NCBI GenBank assembly: GCA_946800325.1
Contig: OX326956.1
Location: 47,911,052-47,975,051, forward strand
Length of the DNA: 64,000 nucleotides
Direction: 5' to 3'
From: Luzula sylvatica
Taxonomy: Eukaryota; Streptophyta; Magnoliopsida; Poales; Juncaceae
Each line of letters opens with the position of its first letter. The stretch's first letter is position 1. Made by a program: the position numbers and the translations under genes. This document shows, piece by piece, positions 1 through 12,350 of the stretch. A model generated the notes under the pieces. The model was given only the letters and a program-made list of their open reading frames with translations. It had not been told where the DNA came from and made no database searches.

Positions 1-1
1 A

Positions 2-267
2 TTCGCCACTGGATTCGCCCCTCTCCAGCCTAAGCCACTCGAATCCATACTTGATCTTAACCGCGCCAAAAATCTCTCCACTGAAGACCTCATCTCCGCC
101 TGGGATGATGTAAGCCTTATCACTATTAGCATACCATGCCTGAACTACCCCAAAATAAATTAACTCTCATAATAAAAATTGTTTAATGTCTGATTGTACC
201 ATTTTCGTGTGTAATATACCATTTCCAGTATATATAATATATATACTAGTCGTACTCGTACTGTATT

Positions 268-319
<52 letters not shown>

Positions 320-946
320 GGCAATGCAGTTTCATTTGGGCAGAGGGCATATTGGTGCATCAATGAAAGCAGAATTGTACCATTTACTTGTTCAAAGATC
401 TTCGTGGTACTTCTCCATGTTCCTTTAACCTAGCAATTTTTCGCTTTAATCCCCTAATTTAACATATTTGCGCCTCATTAATCTGCATTTGTAGTCAGCA
501 TTTTGTTATTCCTTTGTGGAGAGGAAGTGGCTATACCACCATGTTCGTGCAAGGTTAATTTCTTAATTCAACATATTAATTGCTGAATTTTCTTAATTTA
601 TTCGATTTATTTACCAATTTTCTATTTTTTTTAAATTGTAGTTGCGATGCCACATATAATATTTACCGGGCTTGAAGATTACAAGGCGAGAGGGACTCAA
701 GCAAGTCCGTATTTCACTGTGAAATATTACACTGAGTTTGCCGAAACGAAAAATACGGTGCTAATTCGTGGTGATGTAGTGTTTACGAGTAAATTGAGCG
801 ATGAGGAGGCTAAGTTTCTTCTAGAAACTTCCCAATCATTTTATCTGAATGATTCGCGGTACAAACTCGTTGAACGGTTCAATAAACAGACTCGGGATTT
901 TGAGTTCAGAGATGTTCTTAAGGCTCTTGACATGCCTAATGTTTGA
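2..946 (+). CDS. ATP11: ATP synthase F1 assembly factor ATP11/ATPAF1, partial (3' exons)
   Basis: The family is a mitochondrial matrix chaperone that binds the F1 beta subunit during ATP synthase assembly. Four exons read through in one frame: 2-109, 330-406, 495-553 and 642-946 (TGA stop), all with GT-AG introns and compatible phases. Conserved family blocks are visible in order: LISAWDD at the end of the first exon, FHLGRGHIGASMKAELYH, FVIPLWRGSGYTTMFVQ, then MPHIIFTGLEDYKARGTQAS and FYLNDSRYKLVERFN. The N-terminus and transit peptide lie upstream of the window. The last exon alone gives a 99-aa open frame starting at an internal Met (647); it is not the true start. The first intron carries a long CT microsatellite directly before its acceptor. 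No frameshift or missing block was seen, so the gene is probably functional. Confidence 0.93.
271..315. repeat. (CT)n microsatellite in ATP11 intron
   Basis: About 22 uninterrupted CT units sit in an ATP11 intron and end about 15 bp before the AG acceptor. The tract extends the polypyrimidine region of that splice site, so length changes could affect splicing. Confidence 0.97.
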
Positions 947-1452
947 TTTATTGTTTGTTATAATTGGTGATGAAATAAATGTATTTAGTTGGGTCCTTTT
1001 TTGCAAAGAGGAAGAGAGTTTTCATTGTTTTATGCGCAATGATTGCTTTGCAAGATGGATTCAATTTTGCGCTCATAAATTTGGTTTACTTGCGGATTTT
1101 GTTTGCTTAATTTTTTTAATTGTGAATGGTCGCGCAAATTTCGTGATATTTTTATTGATTTAGTCTGGAATTTGTCATGTCTACCCTTATAACTGAGAAA
1201 TATCGTTAATATACCTTATATCACTCGTGAGTTGTGGTACTAAAAGTTATCATGAATATCCCTATAAAACATATGACATCATAAGCAGTCCCAGTTGCGC
1301 GGATATAAATATTCTATTTGATAGTATTTGGATATGATGATGTAGGAATTTTCGAAAAAACTCAAGGTACGAATTACAATTCATATGTTATATATAAAAT
1401 ATATTTTTGTTATCTTAGTAATGATATATTCAATATTAAAATAAGAATTTAT
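947..1452. other. ATP11 3' flank, no gene seen
   Basis: AT-rich sequence holding the presumed ATP11 3' UTR. Short open frames here show no family resemblance and no splice-supported continuation. Confidence 0.6.
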
Positions 1453-1974
1453 CTATGTTACGAGGATACTTCAAAAATGCAGAAGTATTCTGAGGATACG
1501 TGTATCTGATATGGATACGGGTGCGATACGGTTCGGATACATATCGGATACGCTACGTGGCGTGGATACGGTGGTATACGGGGATGGCTGGTGATACTTC
1601 CAGGATACGTATGTGATATTCTATTTAGGATATTTCGGCCTATTATATATTTTGGCTCATAATTTTTAAAAAAAATATATATATATGATACTTTTAAGAC
1701 ACTTCTAAATTAGTTTATAATACTTCTATAATAGATTTATGATAATTTTATTATACTTGTATTGTTACGTTGATTTTCTTTATTGTCATGATATTTAATT
1801 AAAAATATTATTTAATATATAATTTATTTATTAATTAAAGATAATATAAATATATTAAAATAATAATTATATATTCGTATCCGTATCCCAATCCGTGATT
1901 TTTTGAAAATTACCGTGTCATCGTATACGTATCGGATCGGATACGATATCTGTATCTGTATCCGTGTAACATAG
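1453..1974. mobile_element. hAT-type non-autonomous element, ATACGG-array family, copy 1
   Basis: The ends are inverted: CTATGTTACGAGGATAC on the left and GTATCCGTGTAACATAG on the right. Flanking 8-mers GAATTTAT (1445-1452) and GTATTTAT (1975-1982) match at 7 of 8, fitting the 8-bp target duplication of hAT elements. Both subterminal regions are packed with ATACGG/CGGATA motifs around an AT-rich centre. No coding capacity. It is inverted relative to the copy at 45279-45820. Confidence 0.8.
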
Positions 1975-2065
1975 GTATTTATACCTATTTATTTCAATTT
2001 TGGAAGAATAATTCCAAATTTAAAAAATCTCTGCATTTTTATTTGTAATGAACAATAAAAAATAA

Positions 2066-2787
2066 GGATGATTTACATATTTACCCTTTCTTAAACTTAA
2101 AATTACATATTTGTCCTTTAATAAATCTAAAATATAATATTTACCCAAAAATTAAAAATCATCCAATTTCTCTGTTAAAATTAACGGTCAACTAATTTAC
2201 CCTTCTAAAAATCCAAAATATCATATTTACCTTTTTAAAAATAAAAATATAATAAAAATATCATATTTATCCATAGAATATAACAATATAATCTCATAGA
2301 TAACAATATAAACACAAAAATACATGAATAAAATTCCAAAAGATAATTATTATACAAATCTCAAATGACAAAAACAAAAATGTAAAAAATATAACTTCAT
2401 TGCAAAAATATAATCATAACTAAAAATATTATTAAATTGTAGGACGTGATTTTTTCTTGTCGATTGAGTAAGGATACATATGTTATTTTTATTATTGAGA
2501 GGATAAATATGATATTTTCATTTTTAAAAAGGTAAATATCATATTTTGGAATTTTAGAAGGGTAAATATACAAAAGGTAAAATAATAATTTTAAATGTTG
2601 ACCGTTATTTTTAAATATCGATTGAGTAATTTTTCCGTTAATTTTAACGGAAAAATTGGATGATTTTTAATTTTTGGGCAACTATGATAATTTAGATTTA
2701 TGAAAGGATAAATATAATATTTTAATTTAAAAAAAGATAAATATGTAATTTTAAGTTTAACAAGGATAAATAAATATGTAAATCCCC
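2066..2787. mobile_element. Mutator-like MITE, GATTTACATATTTA family
   Basis: Foldback element whose arms (about 2066-2260 and 2495-2787) are degenerate inverted copies. The ends are GGATGATTTACATATTTA and the complement of GGGGATTTACATATTTA. It is flanked by identical 9-bp direct repeats AAAAAATAA (2057-2065, 2788-2796). The 9-bp duplication and long inverted arms are typical of MULEs, but the duplication is low complexity, so the call is not certain. No ORF of note. Confidence 0.65.
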
Positions 2788-2802
2788 AAAAAATAAAAAT
2801 AA

Positions 2803-4220
2803 GGGGCAATTTCATGTATATCCCTCCAAAAATTCAAAATATCAAATTTGTCCCTCTAAAATTGCAAATATCAAATTTATCCTTGTAAAAATTGTTTTCG
2901 GTCAAATTTATCCGTTTAAACATACAAAATATCAAATATATCTTAATCTGTTAACTTACCATTACATCCGTTAAAGTGGCCATGAATAATCTTTTAAACT
3001 TGTGTTAATTCAAAAATTACAATTTAAAATGACTAAAATACCCCTGGTTAATTTGTCTTCGACACCATAACTTCACTTGTATTTATTTTGTTGTCTTAAC
3101 CTCCCCCTTCTTCTTCATCAAGATAATTTTCTGTTCTAGACAACTCTGCCCTCCCTTCAGCTACACGATACTTCGTCCACGCTTTCCATTTCTTGAGGAT
3201 ACATGTTCCTGCCCAATCGACTCTCCCACATTCTCACTTCTTCATGCCTTTCCTTGCTTTTTCAACAAATTCAATTTGTTGTGTGATTTGTGTTTTTGTT
3301 TGGTTAGGCTGAAAGTTATTCGTCCACTAAGAGAAAGCATTAGGTCTGAGCTTGCAAAAGATGAGTCTTATGTACTAGTACAAGTATTATTCACACATCA
3401 TATGAATGGACCTTAGGTCTCAGCTTGCAAAGGATGAAAGGATGGGACTGGAGGCATTTTCACCAAAGAATCCATTTTTGTTGATAGATTGCTATACCAT
3501 CCACTCAGATGATTGATTGTCAAAACAGGACGTGAGGAAACATGACTTCAAGTCCTTAAAATAGACAAGTTATTAAAAATTGTAAGAAAAGCTTAGGAGC
3601 TAAAATGAATTTTGAGCCAACCTCAATTTTAATTGGTACAAATCAACGTGACTTGCAATTGGTACCAATCAACTAGTACAAGTTTTTTTGGTAAAAATCT
3701 GTAGGCAAACTAGTACAATTACTAGAGTACAAAAATCTGCAGTACCAACTGGTACAATTACTAGAGAAAATTGAATCGTAATTAATCCTAATCCCGTCGC
3801 AAATGAAACTAATCCAGTCAATTGACCATAATTCAGTCGAAATTTTATCACCACAATCCTATTCCGTTCGGAATTGGAACTAGTTCACCCAAATCCAGCA
3901 AAAATAAGGTGTCAGACGAGTTCATAATAACTATTGCATGGAAACAAAAGTAAATGCAAGGTTCTTTTCTTCAATCGTCAGAGCAACTATGAGAGAGAGA
4001 GAGAGTGAGAGAGAAAGAGAGAGATGAGTTGTGAATCGGCAAGGTATGGCTTAGGGTATTATGGTCATTTCTCAAAGATTCACTTAAACTTAACGAAAAT
4101 GTTAATTTTCATCCCATTTGATATAAAGAGATTTTTCGGAGGATAAATTTGATATTTGTAGTTTTAAAGGGACAAATTTGATATTTTGAGTTTTGAGAGG
4201 GACATATGAGAAATTACCCC
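2803..4220. mobile_element. Mutator-like element with ~200-bp inverted ends
   Basis: Inverted ends GGGGCAATTTCATGTATATC and the complement of GGGGTAATTTCTCATATGTC continue as a long imperfect inverted repeat on both sides. A perfect 9-bp duplication TAAAAATAA lies at 2794-2802 and 4221-4229. The interior, about 3040-4060, is non-repetitive, more GC-balanced than the arms, and carries a short GA-rich tract near 3991-4024. No transposase ORF is present, so it is non-autonomous. It inserted immediately beside the previous MITE: its left duplication overlaps that element's right duplication. Confidence 0.75.
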
Positions 4221-4430
4221 TAAAAATAATAATAACAATTTAGACAAAATTCTGAAGCAAAGGAATTAATACAGAACAATGAAAATTCCTGTGTTGCAAT
4301 AATATCCCGCAGCCGCAGAAACTCGGCGTAATTGTCCCGTGCTCTTCTTACCGCTCAGTTTCGCGCTATTCGTGTCTTTCGCTCTTTTAACCCCAAACCC
4401 TAGAAGTTTCTCAGGAATCCTCACGACGAC

Positions 4431-7400
4431 ATGGCTGCCGATTCCGCCGACGCGGCCGAGGTCGAGACGCTCTACGAATTCAGCGAGCGCCTTAACCAGG
4501 CTAAGGACAAGTCTCAGGTCAACCCCTCAATCCCCTTCTCTCTCTCTCTAATCATTTGTTTTCACGTATCTCTTAGCTTGTCGTGATTTGTAGTTATTTT
4601 ACAAATTTTGATAAACTTGTGACCTTGTGCGGAATCAAGGTCAATTAGAAGACACTATGAACTCCGAATTTGCTTTGTACAATGGAAAAGTCGAATAAAA
4701 TCCGTTTTTATGAACTTATTAGCCCTGATTCTTCACAGTGATTAATCTTCTATAAAGTTTTGGCTAGAGTTTGATCTGAGACTCTCAATTCAGACCAAAT
4801 TGTTGAATCGATTATATTCCTTTTGCTATGAATCAGAGTGTCGAAGACTACGAGGGGATAATAGCGGCAGTGAAGGGGCAAAGCATGAAGGCTAAACAAT
4901 TAGCAGCTCAATTCATTCCTAGATTCTTCAAGCATTTCCCAACCCATGCAACTCAAGCAATGAGTGCTCAATTCGATCTGGTCGAAGAAGATGAACTTGC
5001 GGTTAGTTCAGAAACAGAACCTTTCTTATTTGAATCTTCAATTTTGTTTACTGATTGGATAATTTGAATTTGAATTTGAATTTGTGTGCAATTCAGATTA
5101 GAGTACAAGCTATTAGAGGGCTTCCTCTTCTGTGCAAAGACACGCCTGATTATGTACCTAAAATTGTTGATGTACTTGGACAACTTCTCGGGAGTGGTAC
5201 ACTTTTTCGTTCTTTTTATCGCCAATTTATTTTGTAAAAAGATATATTTTCCTGATTTTAGGTTTACCTGAATTTTTTGTAATCTTAAAGAGGAAAATGT
5301 GGAGCGTGATGCAGTCCACAAGGCTCTAATGTCCCTTTTAAGGCAAGATGTGAAAGGTATATAAACTTTTTACTTGATCTTTTTTATTTATATTTAAGTA
5401 TATTTTTTCAATATGTAAAATTGAATTTGAGATTTGAATGTTCAAAATTCGCAGCTTCTTTGACTGCTTTGTTCAATCATATCGAGTTGGGTTTGGAGAA
5501 TATTCGTGAAAAAGTTATTTGCTTTTTGAAAGACAAGGTACACAGACTCTACTATATTAAAACTCAAAACCCTAATTTTCTACCTAAAAAATAAAGATCA
5601 ACTACATATAAAACTAACCTAAAATTTTATTTTTATAGGTATTTCCTTTGAAAGGCGAGTTATTAAAACCTCAAGTGGAGATGGAAAGATACATAACCGA
5701 TTTAGTGAAAAAGGTACTTTATTCTCAATATTTATTAACAACGAATTAATGAATATTTTCAAACTGATAAAAACAATATTTTTTGTTTAATTTCAGAGTT
5801 TACAAGACGTTACTGGATCTGAATTCAAATTATTCATGGATTTTCTAAAGGGTTTTAAGATTTTTGGAGACACTGCTCCTCCAGAAAATATGCAAGAATT
5901 AATCGAAATTATCGAAAGCCAAGCCGATCTCGATGCACAATTCAACGTATTAATCGAGAATTAACTTAATAAACATACTTCACTTATATTCGTTAATTAT
6001 ATCAAATCAATTTAATACTTGCAGGTTTCAGATTTGGATCATATGGATAGATTAATTTCGTGCATGTATATGGCTCTTCCTTTCTACGTGGTACGAGCAT
6101 AATAAATGAAATAATTACTATTTTAATTATATTTATTACTTACTAATTTTTTTTGTATTATCTATTTAATTTTTCAGAAAGGAGCTTCGAGTAGCAAGTT
6201 TGTCAACTATTTCAACAAGCACATGATCCCTGTTTTCGATAAGGTGAAAACTTTATTTTCTCCCTTTCAAGTGTAAAACCCTAAACCCTAATTTTTTGAA
6301 CCTTTTGCAGCTACCCGAAGAAAAAAGAGTAGATTTGCTAAAGACCATAGCTGCGAGTTCACAATACGCTACGGCTCAGGATTCTCGCCAGCTCCTTCCC
6401 TCCATTGTCCAATTACTCACAGTAATTAATTAATTAATTTATAATACTTCACATCAACCCCCTTGCATTTTGCTAAAATTGCACACTTTTTTTTAAAATT
6501 GCAGAAATATATGCCTGGGAAGAAACAAGAGGATATGAGCTGTGAATACGTGGAGTGCTTGCTCTACACATTTCACCATTTAGCCCACAAGGTTTATTTA
6601 TTTAATTATTTTACTTATTTTTAATTTTTATTATTCTCTTTTTCTCATTAGTTTTTTCTTTTTCTTTTTGATGAAATGTAGACACCAAACACGACGAATA
6701 GTCTGTGTGGGTACAAGATCGTGACGGGCCAACCGTCAGACAGGCTCGGCGAGGACTTCTCTGAAAAATACAAAGATTTCACTGAAAGGTACGTACATAA
6801 AAGGCACAATTTCATGCGTAATCTTGGGAGGGGTATATATGATATTTTGCATGAATGGAATTAGATTAACGGCAACAGAAGAAACGGTGAGAGGAATAAT
6901 GAAGAAATTAACGCAAGGCATGTCTGAGCACAACAAGGCTTTGGCAAGTGCTAAAACCGATGAAGACAAGGCCCAAATTGTATGTTCCCTAATTTATTAA
7001 ATACATAATACTCTTTTCTAATTATTATTGTTTTCATTAGAAAAACCCTAATTACTTGTCTTTTTAGAAAACGGAGCAGCAAAAATCAACCAAGAAACTG
7101 CGAGCATGCAACAATATTTTGGCACTGACACAGGTAATATATTTATATTATCTACAATTATACGGAGTTATTAGCAATTTAACGTAAATGATATATTTGT
7201 TTTTTCAGCCATTACACGTGAAATCTCCTTCGTTCATCGGAGACACCAAAGTAAACCTGTCATGGATGGAACCGGCAAAGAGACCACAAGCTTCGACTAG
7301 TTCCACGTCTGGGTAATAATACTAAAAAAGAAAACAATTAACACCTCGTTGTAAACCGTTTACCAAATATTATATTTTTTTGTTTTGCAGTGTGAAGAGG

Positions 7401-7577
7401 GCTCCGCCTGCGAGTAACGGGAACAACGCGAACAAGAGGGGGAGATTCAATCAAGGAAACCAAAGTAATCAATTAATGAACAGAGCATTCGAAGGAATAT
7501 CTCATGGCGGTGGCGGTGGTAGAGGGAGGGGATGGGGCGGTGGTGGCGGCAGAGGAAGAGGCCGCGGTTATCGCTAA
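4431..7577 (+). CDS. API5: API5-like protein (apoptosis inhibitor 5 family), complete, 16 exons
   Basis: API5/AAC-11 proteins are nuclear alpha-helical repeat scaffolds; in rice an API5 homologue works with DEAD-box helicases in tapetal cell death. Exons: 4431-4517, 4837-5001, 5097-5196, 5291-5356, 5455-5537, 5639-5713, 5797-5946, 6025-6090, 6178-6243, 6311-6421, 6505-6591, 6682-6788, 6865-6979, 7068-7133, 7209-7312, 7391-7577. They total 1635 bp, 544 aa plus stop, close to family length. Family blocks seen: LYEFSERLNQAKDKSQ, SMKAKQLAAQFIPRFFKHFP, IRVQAIRGLPLLCKDTPD, RDAVHKALMSLLRQD and CEYVECLLYTFHHLA. The last exon encodes a glycine/arginine RGG-type tail, likely RNA- or partner-binding. 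The start is the first ATG, followed at once by an acidic Ala-rich N-terminus. All introns are GT-AG and short. Nothing looks broken. Confidence 0.95.
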
Positions 7578-8798
7578 GCGCGGTTACGAATTTGGTTTCG
7601 TTATTTAACTTGTCAGAGACTACTGCTAGGGGCTCGTGTCGTGTGTGCTTCCTTTTCAGGTTTCGATTCATTGTAGAAGAGTTGTTTATCTTAATTTATG
7701 TAATCTAAAATTTTGGACAGGAGGGCTTTTTACTTGTTGAACACTTTCAGAACTTAGTAGTATGCACAGTTTTTATTTATGTTGATGTGTAAGGATGCTA
7801 TTTTTTTATTTATGAGACTTTTTAGAAAAAAAATGTGCAATAGATTCATTATCATTTATTTTTTAAAATTCTCGTATTAGCTTCGCTAGAGTTAGTAATA
7901 TGGGCTAATTTGATATTATATTATTTTCATTTTGAATGGATAAATCTGATAGTTTTTTTTGTTTTAAATGAAAAATTATGATATTAACTGTTTTAGAGGG
8001 ACAATTATGATATTTTGTGTTTTAAGGACATACTAGAAATCTGAAATTGTTCATTGCTCATGCTTTAAAATTATCAGAACAACCTTTGCCGAAGTAGAGC
8101 GAGGATATCCTTCAGACGAATTAACTATACATACTCCATTGAATACGTATTTTGTGCCGATTACTATCAATTTGTTACATTCATATACTATTTTATAAAT
8201 GTCTATATACTTTAAAAACATATAACATTCAAGAAATTTCAAGATGATATCACATTTATTTTTTTTAAAAAAAAACTTTTCTAGATATTGTTCTTATAAA
8301 TTATGTTTCTTATTATAATATGTGATATTTGGGTTACTTTTTGTCTCAGCAGTCCACTGGGAACTAAGAGATCTGATATTTGTTAGTCATCCTCCACCAG
8401 TAAAAGGACACCATATACAATTAAAAAGGTATATTGTATATTTAAAAATATAAATTTTAGAAATCGTAAGAAAGAAAATAATATTGTATTTTAAAAAAAA
8501 AGTATTATAGTTAATAAACTGATACTCAAAACAAAAAAACCTAAAAAAATATGTGGTAAATTCTCGCAAACTAATCACACGACAAGTCTCCATGTCATAT
8601 AAATATGGGGTAAAAACAAACAAAAGACAGATATTGTAATCTAGCTAAAATTTGCAATAAATAAATAAATAAAGTAATCCTCTGTGTGTGTGTGTGTGCG
8701 TGCCTGTGTATCTGTGTGTGGGAGGGGGGATTCATAAAGAGCCAATGCGCCCCAATCCTTAGTAGCAATTAGGTGTCCATTTGGAGGGAGGTAGAGAC
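7578..8798. other. API5 3' flank, no gene seen
   Basis: Presumed 3' UTR followed by AT-rich spacer. Around 7915-8040 there is a decayed stretch resembling the right arm of the GGGGYAATTTC Mutator-like family (GGACATACTAGAAATCTG near its end). A TG-rich microsatellite lies at 8683-8720. Confidence 0.5.
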
Positions 8799-9012
8799 CA
8801 GGGGCGGATCTTAGTGAGGGCCGCGGGGGGCGGTCGCCCCCCCAAAATTTTCGTCGAATAATATATATATCTAGTGATTCGGTGTATTTTATCAGTATAA
8901 CAGCGTAAAATTTACTGTTTGCCCCCCCCCCCCCAAAAAAAATCGCAGTGTAATTTCAGAACCAATTTTTCATTTTGCCCCTCCCAACGAATCTTGTCAA
9001 GATCCGCCACTG
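8799..9012. mobile_element. hAT-type MITE, 214 bp
   Basis: Terminal inverted repeats CAGGGGCGGATCTT and the complement of CAGTGGCGGATCTT are flanked by a perfect 8-bp duplication GTAGAGAC at 8791-8798 and 9013-9020. The interior has C-runs (13 Cs near 8922) and no ORF. The CAGnGGCGGA start is typical of plant hAT elements. Confidence 0.9.
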
Positions 9013-9076
9013 GTAGAGACGACTTGAAAGAGAAAATTTTCCGCTCCTAATTTTTTTCATATGTTCCACATGATCG

Positions 9077-9401
9077 CTATCCGGGCCGTACTCCATCTTG
9101 AATTATAAGGCTTGTCCCTTCTCTTTTTATTAATTTCCCAAATTGTAGGAGATGATCATCGAATTGAAGAGGTGGAAGAAACAGATGATCAACAACAACT
9201 CTCCAAACATGCATGGCATATGGGCATAGGAGTAAGAAAGATGATCGACGTCTTCCCGGTGTGAAGTGCAAATAAACAACATTTATTATTCGGCCATCCC
9301 CGTTTTTCTAAATTGACCGCCATTAGTAACATATCATGCAAGGTTAGCCAATCGAAAAATACACACTTTGGTCGGCGCTTTGATTCTCCATAAGAGAACA
9401 T
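9077..9401 (-). pseudogene. LINE ORF2 C-terminal fragment (zf-RVT region), frameshifted
   Basis: Minus-strand translation gives FFDWLTLHDMLLMAVNLEKR followed by GWPNNKCC, which aligns with the zf-RVT domain of the intact LINE in this window (FFVWLALNNRILTADNLEKR). A frame change is then needed to continue into LLCPYAMHVWRVVVDHLFL, matching LHCPYSLQIWRALCSSF. It is a 5'-truncated, frameshifted relic of a related but distinct L1-type element. Confidence 0.85.
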
Positions 9402-10851
9402 TCCAAGCCTTGCTTATTCATGAATTTCTCCAGAAATCATAGGCCGATTTGGTTGTGGAAGTCCCATCCGGAGTCCAAAACCAAATCGGCCGTGAATTGT
9501 TCGGGTTTGGTCCGTTTGGATGGATTGATAAGTTGGCAAAATGTGAGTCTCGATCTTTGATAAAAAAAAAGAAGTAAACATGTCAGTTTGTAATGGTGTT
9601 GAGATTTAAAAGTATGTTTAGACCGTAAATTTCTTGGTGGACGTTGGTCCAAAAAATGGTCGGCCCAAAAAGAGAACCCCATATATTCAATTCATTAAAA
9701 TACAAAAATAAAATAACACAACAAACACAAACACAAACACAAACACAACAATGTTTCACAAAACTCAAACGAAAATACAAAGAGCCGAAATATGGATCAT
9801 ACTCTCTAATTTTATTTAATTTTAGGATTTTTGATTCATCACGAGGCATGCAAATATGGGGAGTTCTTCAGTTATGGCCGCGGACCTCCGAAACAAGTAC
9901 GCTCCGAGCTCAGAATGTGAGAGAGGAATGGAGATCTCCTGCTGAAATCTAGGGGTGAATGGAGGCTTGTCAAGACCCTGAAGCAATCTCGAAGAAGGCG
10001 TTGGGATGCTGGAAGGCGCCGGAGATCTAGGGGTGAATGGAGATCTCCTGTGGAAAATACGATTTTCTTCTTCTTCTTTTTCTTCTTTTACTTCTTCTTT
10101 AACGGAGATCGTCAAAGGAGGGGGGCGGTGGTCCAGGAATCGCGCCGGTGGTGGAGGAGGAGTTTTTGCAAGATGTAGTAATTCGAGATCATTGACGGAA
10201 GAAATTAACATGTTGTCGGTAAATGATTTTGGTGATTAAAATTTGTTTCTAGTTCTTCTTTTGTGATTTGTTTTCCATTTTATAGATGGGTATTGGACCT
10301 AAATTTAGCAAAAAATGATTTTGTGGTCTGAATTGATTAGATTTTCAAATACAGTGATTGACAAACTAACATTAACTATTCGGTGATTCAACGGTTATTT
10401 ACATCCTACATATTGCTCAGAAAAAGAAAGACTACATATATTTTTTTGAAGTTAGCCTTGAGCACGAATGGTTAGTACAACTTAATATTTTTATTGATAT
10501 TCAACAAGTTACCATACATTTGTTACAGTACAGCCAAACAAAAGATAAGAGTTCACATGACAAGTGTTACATTCTCATTCTTATAACAATCAAGAAACCA
10601 AATTCTTTACTTCTATCAGGAATGTTTACTCGGCAAATGAGATGATTATTGTCTTGTAACACATTAAGACTAACAAATGTAAGAAACAAATATTACAGCA
10701 ATGATTTATCACTAATATAGATAAATATGTTGCAAAACTAATGTTATTCATATATGTTGCAAAACTAATGTTATTCATATAAATGTTCATAGAACTTTTG
10801 AAATTTCAAACCTTCTAGACTTTCTAAACGGCCATTTATTTATGAATAAAA
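9402..10851. other. Spacer with an unrecognised proline-rich open frame
   Basis: A 129-aa minus-strand open frame at 9822-10211 is proline-, glutamate- and serine-rich, and a 77-aa plus-strand frame overlaps it. Neither resembles a family I know. The segment ctaggggtgaatggag occurs twice (from about 9950 and 10028), indicating a local duplication. (CAAACA)n lies near 9721-9748. At 10723-10780 a 28-bp unit is duplicated in tandem. Confidence 0.3.
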
Positions 10852-10876
10852 CTAGAAAAATACCCGCGCTACGCGG
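10852..10876 (-). mobile_element. Helitron-type 3' terminus (minus orientation)
   Basis: Read on the minus strand, a GC hairpin with perfect 5-bp stem (CCGCG/CGCGG) is followed about 8 bases later by CTAG and then T, the classic Helitron 3' end. The element body would extend rightward into the AT-rich stretch to about 12.1 kb. I could not fix its 5' TC end. Confidence 0.55.
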
Positions 10877-12350
10877 CGAGAATGATAATTATGTTTTTCA
10901 TTGTAATACAAAATACACATTTGTCTGATAATATTGATAAGATCATCTCATAATAAAATTATTTGAACTCATTTTCTATGATTATATATATGTTTATAAT
11001 TATTTCACATTATGATAACAAAAAATCTTATTTTTTTTAATCAAATAATAATATTTATATGTCATTGTATAATAACATATGAGGTATAATGCAATTTTAC
11101 GAAAAAACATTACAATAATATATTATATCATTAATTATATGATATAATATAATAACACATCACTAATATATAATACTAATTTTATGGATTTAGATCGCAA
11201 TAAAAATTATAAATAATATCAAACTTAATAGTGAAAGTAATTTAATAAATTATATAGAAAAAATAATTTATCATAAACTATTTTATATCATATATATTTT
11301 TTAATTTTACATTTTTAAAAATAACATTACTATTTGATAGGGGTGCATAAATTTAAGAAGTTATTTAGATAGATAAACTATTCTTAAATTTCTATTAATT
11401 TTAACAAATAATAATAATAAATTTGTTTGATTAAAAACACAAATATATTCTAAATAAATAATATTACTTAAAATTCTATTACGTAAATAAAATACTTAAA
11501 ATTGTATTATGCAAATATGCTTTTTTTATATTGCATTTTCTCATAATATTTTTTACAAATTCAAATTATAAAAAACAATAATTATGAATTATGGAAATAT
11601 GCATGTAAAAATAAAGAAACAATTAAAACGAATTTCATTCACATTTGATCATGCAAGCATATGTGAAATGATAAACAATTGTGCTAACATGAAACATAAT
11701 CAATAATAATAGTATACATTAGTAATACATTACTAATATATGCTGATGTGTATTTTTACAAATTCTTAAAATGTGGTATAAAACAATAAACACTTAAATA
11801 GTTACAAAGAAAGCATGATTATAAACAAATCAATGACTATTAAATGATCTAAATTTTGACACATATCATACATATCATAATTTAATGGGTGAAATGAATT
11901 TTGATAATGTATCATAATGAAATTGTATACGAAATTAATTTAATGATTGAATGTGATAATGTGTCACAACGAAATTTTATACGACAAAATTGTAGACGAA
12001 GTTGGTGGAAAATAAAGATACGGATAAATTATCATTTATTAAGTAAAAAATGAGCACTTTGTTAATAACATTCCCCATATATTAAAAGACTACACTTCTA
12101 AAAGATTACATTGTAATCCAAACAAACTGTTATTAATTCAGACATCCAAACAAATTGTGAAATTATTAATTCGAGAACTTTTTACTCCTCCACCTTATAA
12201 TCCGATTCCACTCTTCTAAAAGATTACACTTTAGAGATTTTATAGTATAATGAAATTTTGCCATTAAATAAAAGAACAACACAAATGTTATGTTGCATCT
12301 ATTTTACAAAAAGAAAAAAGGTACATTATCTCATGTTAACACTACAACCG
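10877..12350. other. AT-rich stretch, probable Helitron body, no gene
   Basis: Very AT-rich with frequent stops in all frames and no coding block. It may be the body of the Helitron whose 3' terminus is at 10852. The segment nearest 12351 presumably contains the 3' UTR of the minus-strand SMP/C2 gene. Confidence 0.4.
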
